From the NCBI RefSeq assembly GCF_030450055.1, contig NZ_CP118480.1, positions 2,321,415 through 2,385,414 of the forward strand: a stretch of DNA of 64,000 nucleotides, written 5' to 3'. Position numbers and translations under genes: made by a program. Every line of letters starts with the position of its first letter. Positions within the stretch are counted from its first letter, which is position 1. Under the pieces are notes generated by a model. The model saw only the letters and a program-made list of their open reading frames with translations. It did no database searches and was not told the origin of the DNA. Positions 1 to 8,289 of this stretch are shown piece after piece. Origin of the DNA: Gallaecimonas kandeliae (GTDB lineage: Bacteria > Pseudomonadota > Gammaproteobacteria > Enterobacterales > Gallaecimonadaceae).

Positions 1-132
1 GCCAAGCGCCTGGCCGAAAGTCCCGACTTCGCCGGCAAGAGGATAGTGGTGATACTGCCCTCCTCCGCCGAGCGCTACCTGAGCTCCCCGCTCTTCGCCG
101 ACTACTTCGACGAGCAAGGGATCAGCATCTAA
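1..132 (+). CDS. cysK: Cysteine synthase A, C-terminal end (partial)
   Basis: Only the last 43 codons are in the window; the gene begins upstream. The fragment carries [17 protein letters not shown] followed by a short acidic tail, which matches the C-terminus of O-acetylserine sulfhydrylase A, the PLP enzyme that makes cysteine from O-acetylserine and sulfide. A rho-independent terminator follows 15 bp after the stop. The assignment rests on a short conserved tail, so the paralogue (CysK or CysM type) is inferred, with the LPSSxERYLS motif favouring CysK. Confidence 0.8.
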   Translation, partial: AKRLAESPDFAGKRIVVILPSSAERYLSSPLFADYFDEQGISI

Positions 133-147
133 GACGCTGATGAGCTT

Positions 148-173
148 AAAAAAGGCCCTGCAGGGCCTTTTTT
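148..173. terminator. Rho-independent terminator after cysK
   Basis: GGCCCTGCAGGGCC stem flanked by an A-run on the left and a T-run on the right, so it can act on both strands. It ends the cysK transcript and could also stop the convergent transcript coming from the gene at 246-743. Confidence 0.85.
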
Positions 174-245
174 ATTTGTCCAGGTGAACTCCATCTATCT
201 ACTCTAGAAGCCAATCCTTTTCCCACTGAATGGCATATCTAATGC

Positions 246-743
246 CTACTGCGAACCGCAGTGATTAAGAAACCCACATTTTTCTTTTGAAAGCCATGCA
301 ATGGCAACATTTGGTGGAGAAAAAAGTATCACCCCGTACTTGTAACTATAAATAAGATGCCCTTTATAATCGAATTTATTTGCCTTCTTTGCATCGATAT
401 CCACAGAATAGGCTTCTCCAAAAGAGATACCAAAAGCCTTGAAGCTCTCCAGCTTTTTAACCTTCACGGAATAACTTCCGTCCCTTAATGAATAGCTTTT
501 CTTTCCGAGAAAATCATAAGGAACATCCACAAAAAAACCTCCTGCATAAAAACAGAGATTTTCAGGCGAACAATCAGAGAATGAAGATATGGTATCTACA
601 TCTCCAGCCATTACCGACGTCTTCTTGTCTCCATCGATAGAGAGCCAATCTCCGTAAATGTTCGAGTACAAAACCCCTGCCGAGAAAGCCGGAATACTGT
701 ACAGCGCGAATATAACCCCAAAAAATACTACTCGACTAATCAC
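246..743 (-). CDS. Predicted secreted protein, unknown function (165 aa)
   Basis: The first about 21 residues form a signal peptide (hydrophobic FFGVIFALYSIPAF followed by SAG), so the product is probably exported; four cysteines (two near 58-64, two near the C-terminus) could form disulfides. The start is a GTG at 743 preceded by a strong AAAGGAGG ribosome site. The gene is clearly richer in A/T and lysine codons than the surrounding host genes, which suggests recent acquisition. I do not recognise the family. It stands alone between the cysK terminator and a 265-bp gap. Confidence 0.65.
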   Translation of the reverse strand: MISRVVFFGVIFALYSIPAFSAGVLYSNIYGDWLSIDGDKKTSVMAGDVDTISSFSDCSPENLCFYAGGFFVDVPYDFLGKKSYSLRDGSYSVKVKKLESFKAFGISFGEAYSVDIDAKKANKFDYKGHLIYSYKYGVILFSPPNVAIAWLSKEKCGFLNHCGSQ

Positions 744-1008
744 TTAAGATCCTCCTTTTAACCAATGATGTGGATAAAGCACTGTCAGAACCAGACTTCA
801 TTGGCAATCCATCTTTCGCTTAAGAAGCGTTACTAAGCAACCACAGCCTCGTTACCTTCGTGGCCATTCCAACATCTCTCTTGTAAACAGAGCAGGTTAG
901 GTTTAAAGGCTGTTATGTACATAGCTAAGTCGGTCGTCCGGATAAATGACTTGAGTTAAACAGGGTTCTGGATAATTAAAAAGAAAAAACTTCACACGAA
1001 AGCCCGAG
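744..1008. other. Intergenic stretch, no gene seen
   Basis: 265 bp between the secreted-protein gene and the GNAT gene, both read leftwards. It is AT-rich like the gene to its left and must hold that gene's promoter. No convincing ORF, tRNA or repeat is visible. Confidence 0.5.
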
Positions 1009-1542
1009 CTAGCCTTCCGGGGGATATTCCCTGGCCAGAAGGCCATAGAGCCAGTCATCGTGCCAGCAGCCGCCAAGCCAAAAGTGCTCGCGCAGCTCCC
1101 CTTCCCGCTTGAAGCCGCATTTCTCCAGCAGCCTGCTCGAGGCCAGGTTGCCGGCTGTGACCTGGGCGCAGAGCTTGTGGTAGCCCTGGGCTACGGCGAA
1201 AGCCAGCACGGCGCGGGTGGACTCCAGGGCATAACCCTGGCCCTGGCCGGCGGTCAGGAACAAGAAGCCCAGCTCGGCCTGGCGGTTGGGCCAGTCGCTG
1301 CGAAAGCCGTTGATGCCGAAGGGCTGCCTGGAGGCCTTGTCCCGCACCACCAGGCTCAGCCATTGATCCTGCTCCTTGTCCCAGGGCTGGCAGGCGGCCT
1401 CGAAGCGGGCGGCGATGTCGGCGGGGCTACGTGGGTCCGAGACGAAGCGCATCAGCTCCGAGTCTTGCTGGACGGCAAAGAAGAAGTCCCGGTCGGCCGG
1501 GGTGATGGGGGTCAACAGCAGGCGTGGCGTCTCGAGCAGCAT
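1009..1542 (-). CDS. GNAT family N-acetyltransferase (RimJ/RimL-like)
   Basis: 177 residues, the usual size for this family. The acetyl-CoA binding motif is QGQGYA (about 100-105) and the conserved C-terminal signature NLASSRLLEKCGF lies at about 132-144, as in RimJ/RimL and spermidine-type acetyltransferases. The substrate (ribosomal protein N-terminus, antibiotic or small amine) cannot be told from sequence. The gene stands alone on the minus strand. Confidence 0.85.
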   Translation of the reverse strand: MLLETPRLLLTPITPADRDFFFAVQQDSELMRFVSDPRSPADIAARFEAACQPWDKEQDQWLSLVVRDKASRQPFGINGFRSDWPNRQAELGFLFLTAGQGQGYALESTRAVLAFAVAQGYHKLCAQVTAGNLASSRLLEKCGFKREGELREHFWLGGCWHDDWLYGLLAREYPPEG

Positions 1543-1581
1543 GGCATCTAAAAAATAAGGCTTTTCAGCACCATGCCTTAA

Positions 1582-1611
1582 AATACCAAACCCGGCAACT
1601 GCCGGGTTTGG
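1582..1611 (-). terminator. Terminator of the zinc-ribbon gene
   Basis: Stem CCAAACCCGGC / GCCGGGTTTGG with a 4-base loop, followed on the minus strand by TATTTTA. It lies just after the stop of the gene at 1622-1813. Confidence 0.7.
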
Positions 1612-1621
1612 GCTAGAGACT

Positions 1622-1813
1622 CTATCTTTCTTGGTTTATTTCAAAGCGAGTATGACACTCAATGCAGTCGTAGGTATGAGTGTGCTCTGCGACCGTCCCA
1701 TCACGCCTGACATAAGCCCTAGAACGCATCTCTCCTCTAGGCACATTCCTCAAGTTACCTTTGCATATAGGACAGAACTGAATATCCGGCTGAGGCCCTG
1801 ACACATTCGCCAT
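1622..1813 (-). CDS. Small zinc-ribbon protein (63 aa)
   Basis: Two CxxC pairs, CPIC at about 14-17 and CIEC at about 50-53, make a four-cysteine zinc ribbon of the kind found in small nucleic-acid- or protein-binding adaptors. The middle is basic (RGEMRSRAYVRRDG). The gene has its own terminator and is preceded by AGGAGTC-like ribosome site sequence (AAAGGAG upstream of the ATG). The function is unknown. Confidence 0.7.
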   Translation of the reverse strand: MANVSGPQPDIQFCPICKGNLRNVPRGEMRSRAYVRRDGTVAEHTHTYDCIECHTRFEINQER

Positions 1814-1860
1814 AACAGACTCCTTTCCATGTTCTACAGAGACTTAAACTGCCTTAAAAC

Positions 1861-1887
1861 AAAAGGCCCGGCAATAGCCGGGCCTTT
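1861..1887 (-). terminator. Terminator of corA
   Basis: Stem AAAGGCCCGGC / GCCGGGCCTTT with an AATA loop; on the minus strand it is followed by TTGTTTT. It lies 16 bp beyond the corA stop. Confidence 0.8.
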
Positions 1888-1902
1888 GGCGAGGTTGAGG
1901 CC

Positions 1903-2850
1903 TTAGAGCCAGCCTTTGCGCTTGAAGAAGAAATAGGTGCCGGCGGCGGAGGCGAACATCAGGCCTATGGCCAACGGATAGCCGAAGCGCCAGTGCAGCT
2001 CGGGCATCAGGTCGAAGTTCATGCCGTAGGCGGAGGCGATCACCGTCGGCGGCAGGAAGACCACGGCCGCTACCGAGAAGATCTTGATGATCTTGTTCTG
2101 CTTGAGGCTGGTAAAACCCATGGCCGCGTCCAGCAGGAAGTTGATCTTGTCGAACAGGAACTGGGTATGGGGCAGCAGGGACTCGATATCCGCCAGCATA
2201 TCCTTGATTTCCTTCCTGTTCTCTTCCGACATCCGGCCGCGCTGGCTGCGGGTCATGAAGCGCAGGGAGCGCTGGGTATCCAGCAGCGAGAGGCGGATCT
2301 TGCCGTTGGTGTCTTCCTGCAGGGTGATGTTCTTGAGGATCTCGTCCAGCTCTTCCGCTTCGAAGACTTCCTGGCCTGTGGACTCCAGCACGGTGTAGAC
2401 GTCTTCGAGGAGGTCAGAGAGGTATTCCACCTTGAGGATCAGCATCTCCACCAGCAGGGTGGCGGGATCGGTGGCGTCGATCTTGCCCTGGCGCAGGTAG
2501 GCGCGGAACAGTCGCATCAGGCCCAGATCTTCCTCGCGCAAGGTGATCAGCAGGTTGTCACGCAAGGTGAAGGAGACGTTGACGCCCCGCAGTTCCTTGC
2601 CCAGGCGATGGGGGAACAGCGAGGTGATGTGCAGGCCGTCCTTGTCGGAATAGAAGCGGGCCGAGGCCTCGATCTCGTTGATGTCGTCCTCTTCCGGCAC
2701 TTCTTCCTGGAAGTAAGTGGACATCCACTGGCGCTCTTCGTCCGTGGGCTTGAAAACGTCAAGCCAGATGGTGTTGGCGGGCAGCCTGTCCTCGGTGGAG
2801 AGTTCTTGTACGTCCAGCAACTGGCCGTTGCGCACGTAGGCATTGATCAT
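1903..2850 (-). CDS. corA: CorA-type magnesium/cobalt channel
   Basis: 315 residues, the standard CorA length. A long acidic and helical cytoplasmic domain is followed by two C-terminal membrane helices; the selectivity motif YGMN sits at about 275-278 between them, and the C-terminus is basic (FFFKRKGWL) as in E. coli CorA. It forms a pentameric inner-membrane channel for Mg2+ and, less well, Co2+ and Ni2+. Monocistronic, with its own terminator. Confidence 0.95.
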   Translation of the reverse strand: MINAYVRNGQLLDVQELSTEDRLPANTIWLDVFKPTDEERQWMSTYFQEEVPEEDDINEIEASARFYSDKDGLHITSLFPHRLGKELRGVNVSFTLRDNLLITLREEDLGLMRLFRAYLRQGKIDATDPATLLVEMLILKVEYLSDLLEDVYTVLESTGQEVFEAEELDEILKNITLQEDTNGKIRLSLLDTQRSLRFMTRSQRGRMSEENRKEIKDMLADIESLLPHTQFLFDKINFLLDAAMGFTSLKQNKIIKIFSVAAVVFLPPTVIASAYGMNFDLMPELHWRFGYPLAIGLMFASAAGTYFFFKRKGWL

Positions 2851-2884
2851 AGGCGCTCCCTGGCTTGGTAATTCTTTCGATGGC

Positions 2885-3547
2885 TTATTCTATGCCAAGG
2901 TACTTATGTAACTGAACCGACAAGCGCCAATTCCTTTCAATACAGGTCTTTATACAGAGCTGTGTGGCCCTTTTCCCCTGGCTGACCGGTTGCAGGTAGA
3001 CCGGCTTGTCGCCACAGCGGGCCAGCAGGGCATCCAGCTCTTCGATGTCCCTTTCGCGGGCCACCGGGTGCTTGATGTCGTCGGCACGGTTAAGCGCCGA
3101 ATCCAGTACCTCGAAGCCCCCTTTCATAGCCACCTTGGGTGACAGGGTAATGACGGTATCCAAGGGCGCCTTGATCTCGAAGGTGCCTGAGGTTTCCACC
3201 TGGGTCTGGTAGCCGGCCTGGTGCAGGGTCTCGCAGAGGGGGTTGAGGTCGAACAGGCAGGGCTCGCCGCCCGTGATCACCACCAGCCGCGCCTTGAAGC
3301 CCCTGTCCTCGAAGGTCTTGAGGATGGTCTGGGGCTCGGCCCAGGCCCAGCAGCTGGAGGCCGCCGTCTTGACGAGGATGTCCCCCAGGGGGCGCTGGTC
3401 CTCTTCCTTCTGCTCCCAGGTGTGCTTGGTGTCGCACCAGCTGCAGCCCACCGGGCACCCCTGGAGGCGCACAAAAATGGCCGGAACGCCGCTGAAACGC
3501 CCTTCCCCTTGCAGGGTTTCGAAGATTTCGTTGACCGGATAGCGCAT
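2885..3547 (-). CDS. queE: 7-carboxy-7-deazaguanine synthase
   Basis: Radical SAM enzyme converting 6-carboxy-tetrahydropterin to 7-carboxy-7-deazaguanine in queuosine (preQ0) synthesis. The cluster motif is GCPVGCSWC (CxxxCxxC) near residue 31-38, preceded by NEIFETLQGEG, the substrate-proximal motif of QueE; ITGGEP follows mid-protein. 220 residues is close to the E. coli enzyme. It is divergent from queC with a 71-bp gap, so the two queuosine units share a control region. Confidence 0.93.
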   Translation of the reverse strand: MRYPVNEIFETLQGEGRFSGVPAIFVRLQGCPVGCSWCDTKHTWEQKEEDQRPLGDILVKTAASSCWAWAEPQTILKTFEDRGFKARLVVITGGEPCLFDLNPLCETLHQAGYQTQVETSGTFEIKAPLDTVITLSPKVAMKGGFEVLDSALNRADDIKHPVARERDIEELDALLARCGDKPVYLQPVSQGKRATQLCIKTCIERNWRLSVQLHKYLGIE

Positions 3548-3618
3548 CTTTTGTGCCTTTAGGTTGAGAGGGGGCGGATGCTACCATAAAATGCTTGCCC
3601 CAACCGAGGCGAGGCGTC

Positions 3619-4287
3619 ATGAGCAAAGTCGTAGTCATCTATTCCGGCGGCATGGATTCGTTCACATTGCTGCACAAAGCCATCAAGGACGGCCATGAAG
3701 TCCATGCCCTGTCCTTCAATTATGGCCAGCGCCACGTCCGTGAGCTGGTGGTGGCAAGGCAGGTGACAGAAGAGCTTGGCATTGCCCACGAGGTGGTGGA
3801 CATCAGCGCCATCCAGGGCCTCATCGCCAATTCCGCCCTGACCTCGGACATGGACATGCCAGAAGGCCACTACGCCGAAGCCAACATGAAGCAGACGGTA
3901 GTGCCCAACCGCAACATGATCTTGCTGTCCCTGGCCATCGGCAAGGCGGTCAGCATAGGTGCCGACAAGGTCTACTACGGCGCCCACGGCGGCGACCACG
4001 CCATCTATCCCGACTGCCGCCCCGAGTTCGTCAAGGCCATGAACGCCGTGTCCATGGTCGCCAACTACGAGCCGGTGGGCATCGAGAGCCCTTACCTGAT
4101 GGCCACCAAGGGCGAGATCCTGACCGACGGCCTCAAGATGGGGCTCGACTACAGCAAGAGCTGGACCTGTTACCAAGGCGGCGAGCAGGCCTGTGGCCGC
4201 TGCGGCGCCTGCCAGGAGAGGCTGGAAGCCTTCCGCGAAAATGGCCTGGAAGATCCCCTGCCTTACCTGACCCGCGAGATCCTATGA
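3619..4287 (+). CDS. queC: 7-cyano-7-deazaguanine synthase
   Basis: ATP-dependent conversion of 7-carboxy-7-deazaguanine to preQ0. The PP-loop SGGMDS is at residues 9-14 and the zinc-binding cysteines sit in the C-terminal [17 protein letters not shown] start at the ATG at 3619 ([11 protein letters not shown]) rather than at an in-frame TTG 24 bp upstream, because the family begins here and GAGGCGAGG precedes it. Its stop overlaps the queD start by 4 bp, so the two are translationally coupled. Confidence 0.94.
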   Translation: MSKVVVIYSGGMDSFTLLHKAIKDGHEVHALSFNYGQRHVRELVVARQVTEELGIAHEVVDISAIQGLIANSALTSDMDMPEGHYAEANMKQTVVPNRNMILLSLAIGKAVSIGADKVYYGAHGGDHAIYPDCRPEFVKAMNAVSMVANYEPVGIESPYLMATKGEILTDGLKMGLDYSKSWTCYQGGEQACGRCGACQERLEAFRENGLEDPLPYLTREIL

Positions 4288-4646
4288 AAAGCACGTTGTT
4301 CAAAGAGTTTTCCTTCGACTCCGCCCACCGCCTGCCCCACGTACCGGCTGGCCACAAGTGCGGCAACCTGCACGGCCACACCTTCGGGGTGCGCATCGAG
4401 GTGACGGGTGAGGTGGATCCCCATACCGGCTGGGTGATGGACTTCGCCGAGATAAAAGCCGTGGTCAAGCCGCTGATCGACCAGCTGGACCACTGCTACC
4501 TCAACGACATCGAAGGCCTGGACAACCCCACCTCGGAAGTGCTGGCCAAGTGGATCTGGGACAAGGTCAAGCCGCGCCTGCCACTGCTGTCCTCGGTCTG
4601 GGTCAAGGAAACCTGCACTTCCGGCTGCCTCTACCAGGGCGAATAA
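4284..4646 (+). CDS. queD: 6-carboxy-5,6,7,8-tetrahydropterin synthase
   Basis: First committed enzyme of queuosine synthesis, making 6-carboxytetrahydropterin from dihydroneopterin triphosphate. Zinc-binding histidines are seen in DSAHRLPH and NLHGHTF, with the catalytic Cys in HKCGNLHGH. 120 residues against 121 in E. coli. It overlaps queC by ATGA and ends at a strong terminator. Confidence 0.94.
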   Translation: MKSTLFKEFSFDSAHRLPHVPAGHKCGNLHGHTFGVRIEVTGEVDPHTGWVMDFAEIKAVVKPLIDQLDHCYLNDIEGLDNPTSEVLAKWIWDKVKPRLPLLSSVWVKETCTSGCLYQGE

Positions 4647-4661
4647 AACCGGAAGCCAGAG

Positions 4662-4687
4662 AAAAGGCCGCAGCAGCGGCCTTTTTT
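4662..4687. terminator. Bidirectional terminator between queD and the DUF1304 gene
   Basis: AAAAGGCCGCagcaGCGGCCTTTTTT-type hairpin with A-run and T-run. It serves queD on the plus strand and touches the stop codon of the convergent gene ending at 4686. Confidence 0.85.
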
Positions 4688-5036
4688 ATTGGGTCAGTAT
4701 CAGGGCCATGCCGATGGCGGCCGGCAGCCCCTGGATAAAGAAGATCTTGCGGCTCACCGTCATGGCGCCGAAGATCCCCGCCACCAGCACGCAGCCCAGG
4801 AAGAAGAGCTGAACATCGGTATCGCCGCGAAAGCCCCCCCAGAGGAGGCCGGCGGCCAAAAAGCCGTTGTAGAGCCCCTGGTTGGCGGCCATCACCTTGG
4901 TAGCCGCCGCCTTCTCCGGGGTCAGGCCGAAGGCCTTCATGCCCATTGGCTTGTCCCAGAGGAACATCTCCAGCACCAGGAAATAGAGGTGTTCCAGGGC
5001 CACCAGGGCCACGACCACGCAGGCGACATGTATCAT
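4686..5036 (-). CDS. DUF1304 family membrane protein
   Basis: 116 residues with four hydrophobic segments and the family pattern HVACVVVALVALEHLYF at the start, MFLW..P.GMKAFGLTPEKA, and NQGLYNGFLAAGLLWG. The start is the ATG at 5036, which has AAGGA about 7 bp upstream; a longer reading further upstream would overlap the neighbouring dehydrogenase. Function of the family is unknown. It lies 19 bp downstream of the dehydrogenase gene and is probably cotranscribed. Confidence 0.85.
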   Translation of the reverse strand: MIHVACVVVALVALEHLYFLVLEMFLWDKPMGMKAFGLTPEKAAATKVMAANQGLYNGFLAAGLLWGGFRGDTDVQLFFLGCVLVAGIFGAMTVSRKIFFIQGLPAAIGMALILTQ

Positions 5037-5055
5037 CTTTTGTCCTTGTCTGTTG

Positions 5056-6033
5056 TCAGGCGTCGGCCAAGGCCAGCACCTGGGGGTTGGCGATATTGGC
5101 AGGGTGGCCCTCCTTGAAGGCCAGCAGGTTCTCGAAGGCCACCTTGAAGTAGAGCTGGTAGCTGCTTTGCTCCACATAGCCAAGGTGCGGGCTGCACAGC
5201 ACATTGGGCAGGGCCAGCAAGGGTTCGGCCTCCGCCAGGGGCTCTGTCTCGAAGACGTCCAGGGCCGCAAAGCCGGGCCGGCCGGCCTCGAGGGCCGCCA
5301 GCAAGGCACCGGGGGCTATGAGCTCGGCGCGGCTGGTGTTGACCAGCAGGGCGTCCGGCTTCATCAGCGCCAGATCCGCCGCCGTCACCAGGCCGCGGGT
5401 GGCATCCACCAGCCTAAGGTGCAGGCTGAGCACGTCACTTTCGCGAAAGAAGGCTTCCCGGCCTTCGGCCAGCTCGAAGCCGTCGGCCAAGGCCTGGGCC
5501 CGGCTTTCCTCGCCGCCCCAGACCAGCACCCTCATGCCGAAGGCACGGCCGTAATGGGCCACCCTCTTGCCAATCTTGCCGTAGCTCCAGATGCCCAGGG
5601 TCAGGCCGTCCAGGGTGCGGCCTAGGCTGGGGGCCTGCTGCCAGTGCCCTGCCTTGAGGGCCTCGGCATAGGGCAACAACTGGCGGCTGGCCGCCATGAT
5701 CAGGGTCCAGCAAAGTTCGGCCGGCGCCACGGGCGAGCCCACGCCCTCGGCCACGGCCACGCCGTGGCGGCTGCAGGCGCCAAGAGCCAGGTGGTTGCTT
5801 ATCTTGCCGGTCTGGCTGATGAGGCGCAGCCTCGGCAGCTGCGCCAGGAGGGCGTCGTCGATGCTGGTGCGCTCGCGAATGAGCACCAGGGCGTCCATGT
5901 CCTTAAGGCGCTTGACCAGTTCGTCCCTGGGCGGGCTGTCGTTGAAGACGCTGACGTCGAAACCTTGGAGCTGCGAAAAACAGGGCAGCCGGCGCACGGC
6001 GTCCTGGTAGTCATCGAGAATGGCGACTTTCAT
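5056..6033 (-). CDS. D-2-hydroxyacid dehydrogenase family protein
   Basis: 325 residues from the ATG at 6033, chosen because GGAGGG lies 5 bp upstream and the family begins MKVAILDDYQ. The Rossmann motif reads GIWSYGKIG, less canonical than GLGxIG; the catalytic Arg (NTSRAE), Glu (DVFETEPL) and His (CSPHLGY) are all present, so it should be an active NAD(P)-dependent 2-ketoacid reductase. The substrate is not predictable. Probably an operon with the DUF1304 gene. Confidence 0.87.
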   Translation of the reverse strand: MKVAILDDYQDAVRRLPCFSQLQGFDVSVFNDSPPRDELVKRLKDMDALVLIRERTSIDDALLAQLPRLRLISQTGKISNHLALGACSRHGVAVAEGVGSPVAPAELCWTLIMAASRQLLPYAEALKAGHWQQAPSLGRTLDGLTLGIWSYGKIGKRVAHYGRAFGMRVLVWGGEESRAQALADGFELAEGREAFFRESDVLSLHLRLVDATRGLVTAADLALMKPDALLVNTSRAELIAPGALLAALEAGRPGFAALDVFETEPLAEAEPLLALPNVLCSPHLGYVEQSSYQLYFKVAFENLLAFKEGHPANIANPQVLALADA

Positions 6034-6127
6034 CTGGCCCTCCTGGCAGAAATCGCCATCCATTTAGGCACAAAAGGCAGTCCTTTCCCAAGGACTATTT
6101 CTCAGCAGAACAAGGCGTTGAAGCCTG

Positions 6128-6430
6128 TCACTCCGGTAGCACAGGGGTGGCGGCCTTCTCCCCCACCACCGTATGCCAGGGCAGCACCCGCCAATGATCC
6201 ACCAGACCGTTGCGCACATAAGGGTCCTGGCGGGCAAAGCTGGCCGGCACTTCCGGGCTGTCGCAGTCGAACAGCAGCATGGCCCGTTCCACCGGCTCAC
6301 CCAGAGCGCCCCCCAGCACCAGCTCCCCCGCCTCGGCCCATTGCCAAGCCAGGGCCAGGTGTTCGGCCCTGTAGTCGCCGCGCCGCTGCAGGTAGTCGGG
6401 GGCAGTGTCGTAGATAAGGACGTAGTGCAT
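6128..6430 (-). CDS. YciI-like (YCII-related) protein
   Basis: 100 residues starting MHYVLIYD. The family's conserved His (H24 in RAEHLALA) and Asp (D69 in RQDPYV) are present. YCII domains are ferredoxin-like folds related to muconolactone isomerase; the cellular role here is unknown. It lies 33 bp downstream of the VF530-type gene on the same strand. Confidence 0.85.
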   Translation of the reverse strand: MHYVLIYDTAPDYLQRRGDYRAEHLALAWQWAEAGELVLGGALGEPVERAMLLFDCDSPEVPASFARQDPYVRNGLVDHWRVLPWHTVVGEKAATPVLPE

Positions 6431-6463
6431 GGTCGATGCTCCTTGTTGTATCGCCCACCCGGG

Positions 6464-6694
6464 CTAGCGCCCCCAGGGGCTGACCAGTTCAATATAGAGG
6501 CTTTCCACCTTGGCCCTGGCCCAGGGGGTCTTGCGCAGGAACTTGAGGCTGGATTTGATGGACGGCTCATGGGTAAAGCAGCGGATGGCGACGCGCTGCC
6601 CCAGCCCTTCCCAGCCGTAATGCTCAACCAGCCGGACCAGCAGCTGTTCCAGGGTCACGCCGTGCAGCGGATCCTTATGATGTTGTTCGTTCAT
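6464..6694 (-). CDS. VF530 family (DUF2132) small DNA-binding-type protein
   Basis: 76 residues containing [24 protein letters not shown] and [26 protein letters not shown], each recognisable as the VF530 family pattern (quoted here only in part as motif ends). The Vibrio fischeri member folds as a helical domain proposed to bind DNA. Possibly cotranscribed with the YciI gene downstream. Confidence 0.85.
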   Translation of the reverse strand: MNEQHHKDPLHGVTLEQLLVRLVEHYGWEGLGQRVAIRCFTHEPSIKSSLKFLRKTPWARAKVESLYIELVSPWGR

Positions 6695-6780
6695 ACCACT
6701 TGTCTCCGCCCAATAACCGCCTTGCCGCTTTTTTTCGGTAACGGCCTGATTTCCCCTATGATAGGGTCAGCCTGAATCTG

Positions 6781-7494
6781 ATGGAAAGCCAAGATCCCAT
6801 GCCAAGACCCAGCCCCACCCTCTTCCTGCCCGGCACCCAATGTGACGAACGGCTCTGGCTGCCCCTATGGCGGCAACTGGACCTGGCCGACAGGCGCTAT
6901 GTGCCTTTGCAATGGGCCGAGACCCTGGAGCAGATGCTGGGCCTGGCCGAGTACGGCGCCGAAGGGGACAAGGTACACCTGGTGGGCTTTTCCATGGGCG
7001 GCTTCATCGCCAGCCGCTTCGCCCTGGACAACCCCGAACAGGTGGCAAGCCTCACCCTCATCGGCTTCGACGCCGCCGGCCTAGGCCAGGACGAGCGGGT
7101 TGCCCGCCAGAACATCATCAAGGGCCTGGAGCAGGGCCGCTTCAAAGCCATGAACGAGGCCCGCCTCGGCCAACTGGTGGGCAGCGGCCCCCTGGCCCAG
7201 GAGGCCCGTGAGAAGGTGCGGGAGATGGAGGCGGACTTGGGGGGCAGCGTGCTCAAATACCAGCTCGAGGCCAGCTCCCAGCGCCCCGATCTGCGCCCGG
7301 CCCTGGCCAAGGCCCCCTTCCCTGTCCATATCATCGGCGCCAGCGACGACCAGTTGGTGCCGCCGGCCAAGCTCGATGCCATGCACAAGGCCATCCCCAA
7401 GAGCCGCCTGGACATCATAGACGGCAGCGGCCATATGCTGCCCTTGGAGCAACCCGAAGCCCTGGCCACCATTTTGACTCGGATTTTAAAGTGA
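6781..7494 (+). CDS. Alpha/beta-fold hydrolase
   Basis: 237 residues. The nucleophile elbow is GFSMGG with Ser71; the acid is probably the Asp in GASDDQLVPP and the base His is in GSGHMLPLEQP near the C-terminus. This is the usual layout of small esterase/MhpC-like hydrolases; substrate unknown. An alternative ATG at 6799 (MPRPSPTLFLPG) fits the family start equally well. A TATGAT -10-like box lies about 20 bp upstream of the first ATG. Confidence 0.85.
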   Translation: MESQDPMPRPSPTLFLPGTQCDERLWLPLWRQLDLADRRYVPLQWAETLEQMLGLAEYGAEGDKVHLVGFSMGGFIASRFALDNPEQVASLTLIGFDAAGLGQDERVARQNIIKGLEQGRFKAMNEARLGQLVGSGPLAQEAREKVREMEADLGGSVLKYQLEASSQRPDLRPALAKAPFPVHIIGASDDQLVPPAKLDAMHKAIPKSRLDIIDGSGHMLPLEQPEALATILTRILK

Positions 7495-7528
7495 CAGGCA
7501 AAATAGCCATGACCATGGGGCTCATGGA

Positions 7529-8224
7529 ATGAAAATAACGTCCGTCCTCTACCTGGGACTGCGCTATCCATTTCAAAACCCTGTGGCCTTGATCCGGGCC
7601 CTGGCGTTGCCGCTGTCGCTGCAATTACTCCTCGCTTTCCTCAACAGCTTTTTCCAATGGCAGCTCAATCCCCTTGGCTACTGGTTCTTCTTTATCGCCA
7701 ACGCCTGCCTGACCTCGCTGTTTTGTGTCTCATGCCTCAGGCTGGTATTGGAAACGCCTTTGGCGCCACTGTCATCGCTGTTTCGAACAAGCGGCCTATT
7801 CCTCTTACTGACAGTGATGCTGACCCTTGCGGCCATAGTGGTTAATCAATTCATCCTTACTTTCAGCATGGCCGCCCCTCTTCCCACTGCAATTAGTCTC
7901 AAGCTGCCCCAGTGGCTGAGTTATGCCCTGCTGGCCCCTTGGTATCTGGTGCTGACGGGGGCGGCTGTAGGAGGAACGGGGTGGTTCAAGACGGGCCTGA
8001 ATTTGGGCAGGCAATATTGGTTACCCCTTTCGTTTTTGGTGTTTGTCGTCAAAGCCTCGCAGGGGATCATACTGAACAGCTTCCAAGACCTCTCCACTAC
8101 CTTGGCCGGCACTGTGCTTTTGGGTGTTCTCAATATGATGATGACGGCCCTCTGGATGTTTATCTTGGCCTTCGCCTATCGCCAATGCCGAAACGATAAG
8201 CGGGATACGGTCATGCCATTTTGA
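7529..8224 (+). CDS. Polytopic membrane protein, unknown function
   Basis: 231 residues with about six hydrophobic segments (around 25-45, 50-70, 85-110, 128-150, 165-185, 198-220). It begins 34 bp after the hydrolase gene, so the two are probably cotranscribed. I do not recognise a family; no catalytic or transport motif is visible. A basic tail (RQCRNDKRDT) suggests a cytoplasmic C-terminus. Confidence 0.7.
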   Translation: MKITSVLYLGLRYPFQNPVALIRALALPLSLQLLLAFLNSFFQWQLNPLGYWFFFIANACLTSLFCVSCLRLVLETPLAPLSSLFRTSGLFLLLTVMLTLAAIVVNQFILTFSMAAPLPTAISLKLPQWLSYALLAPWYLVLTGAAVGGTGWFKTGLNLGRQYWLPLSFLVFVVKASQGIILNSFQDLSTTLAGTVLLGVLNMMMTALWMFILAFAYRQCRNDKRDTVMPF

Positions 8225-8289
8225 GGCGAATAACCCTGCCGCTTCGCCAGCTCCCCGGCTTCAGGATAAGCCCGGCATAGGCCGGCACC

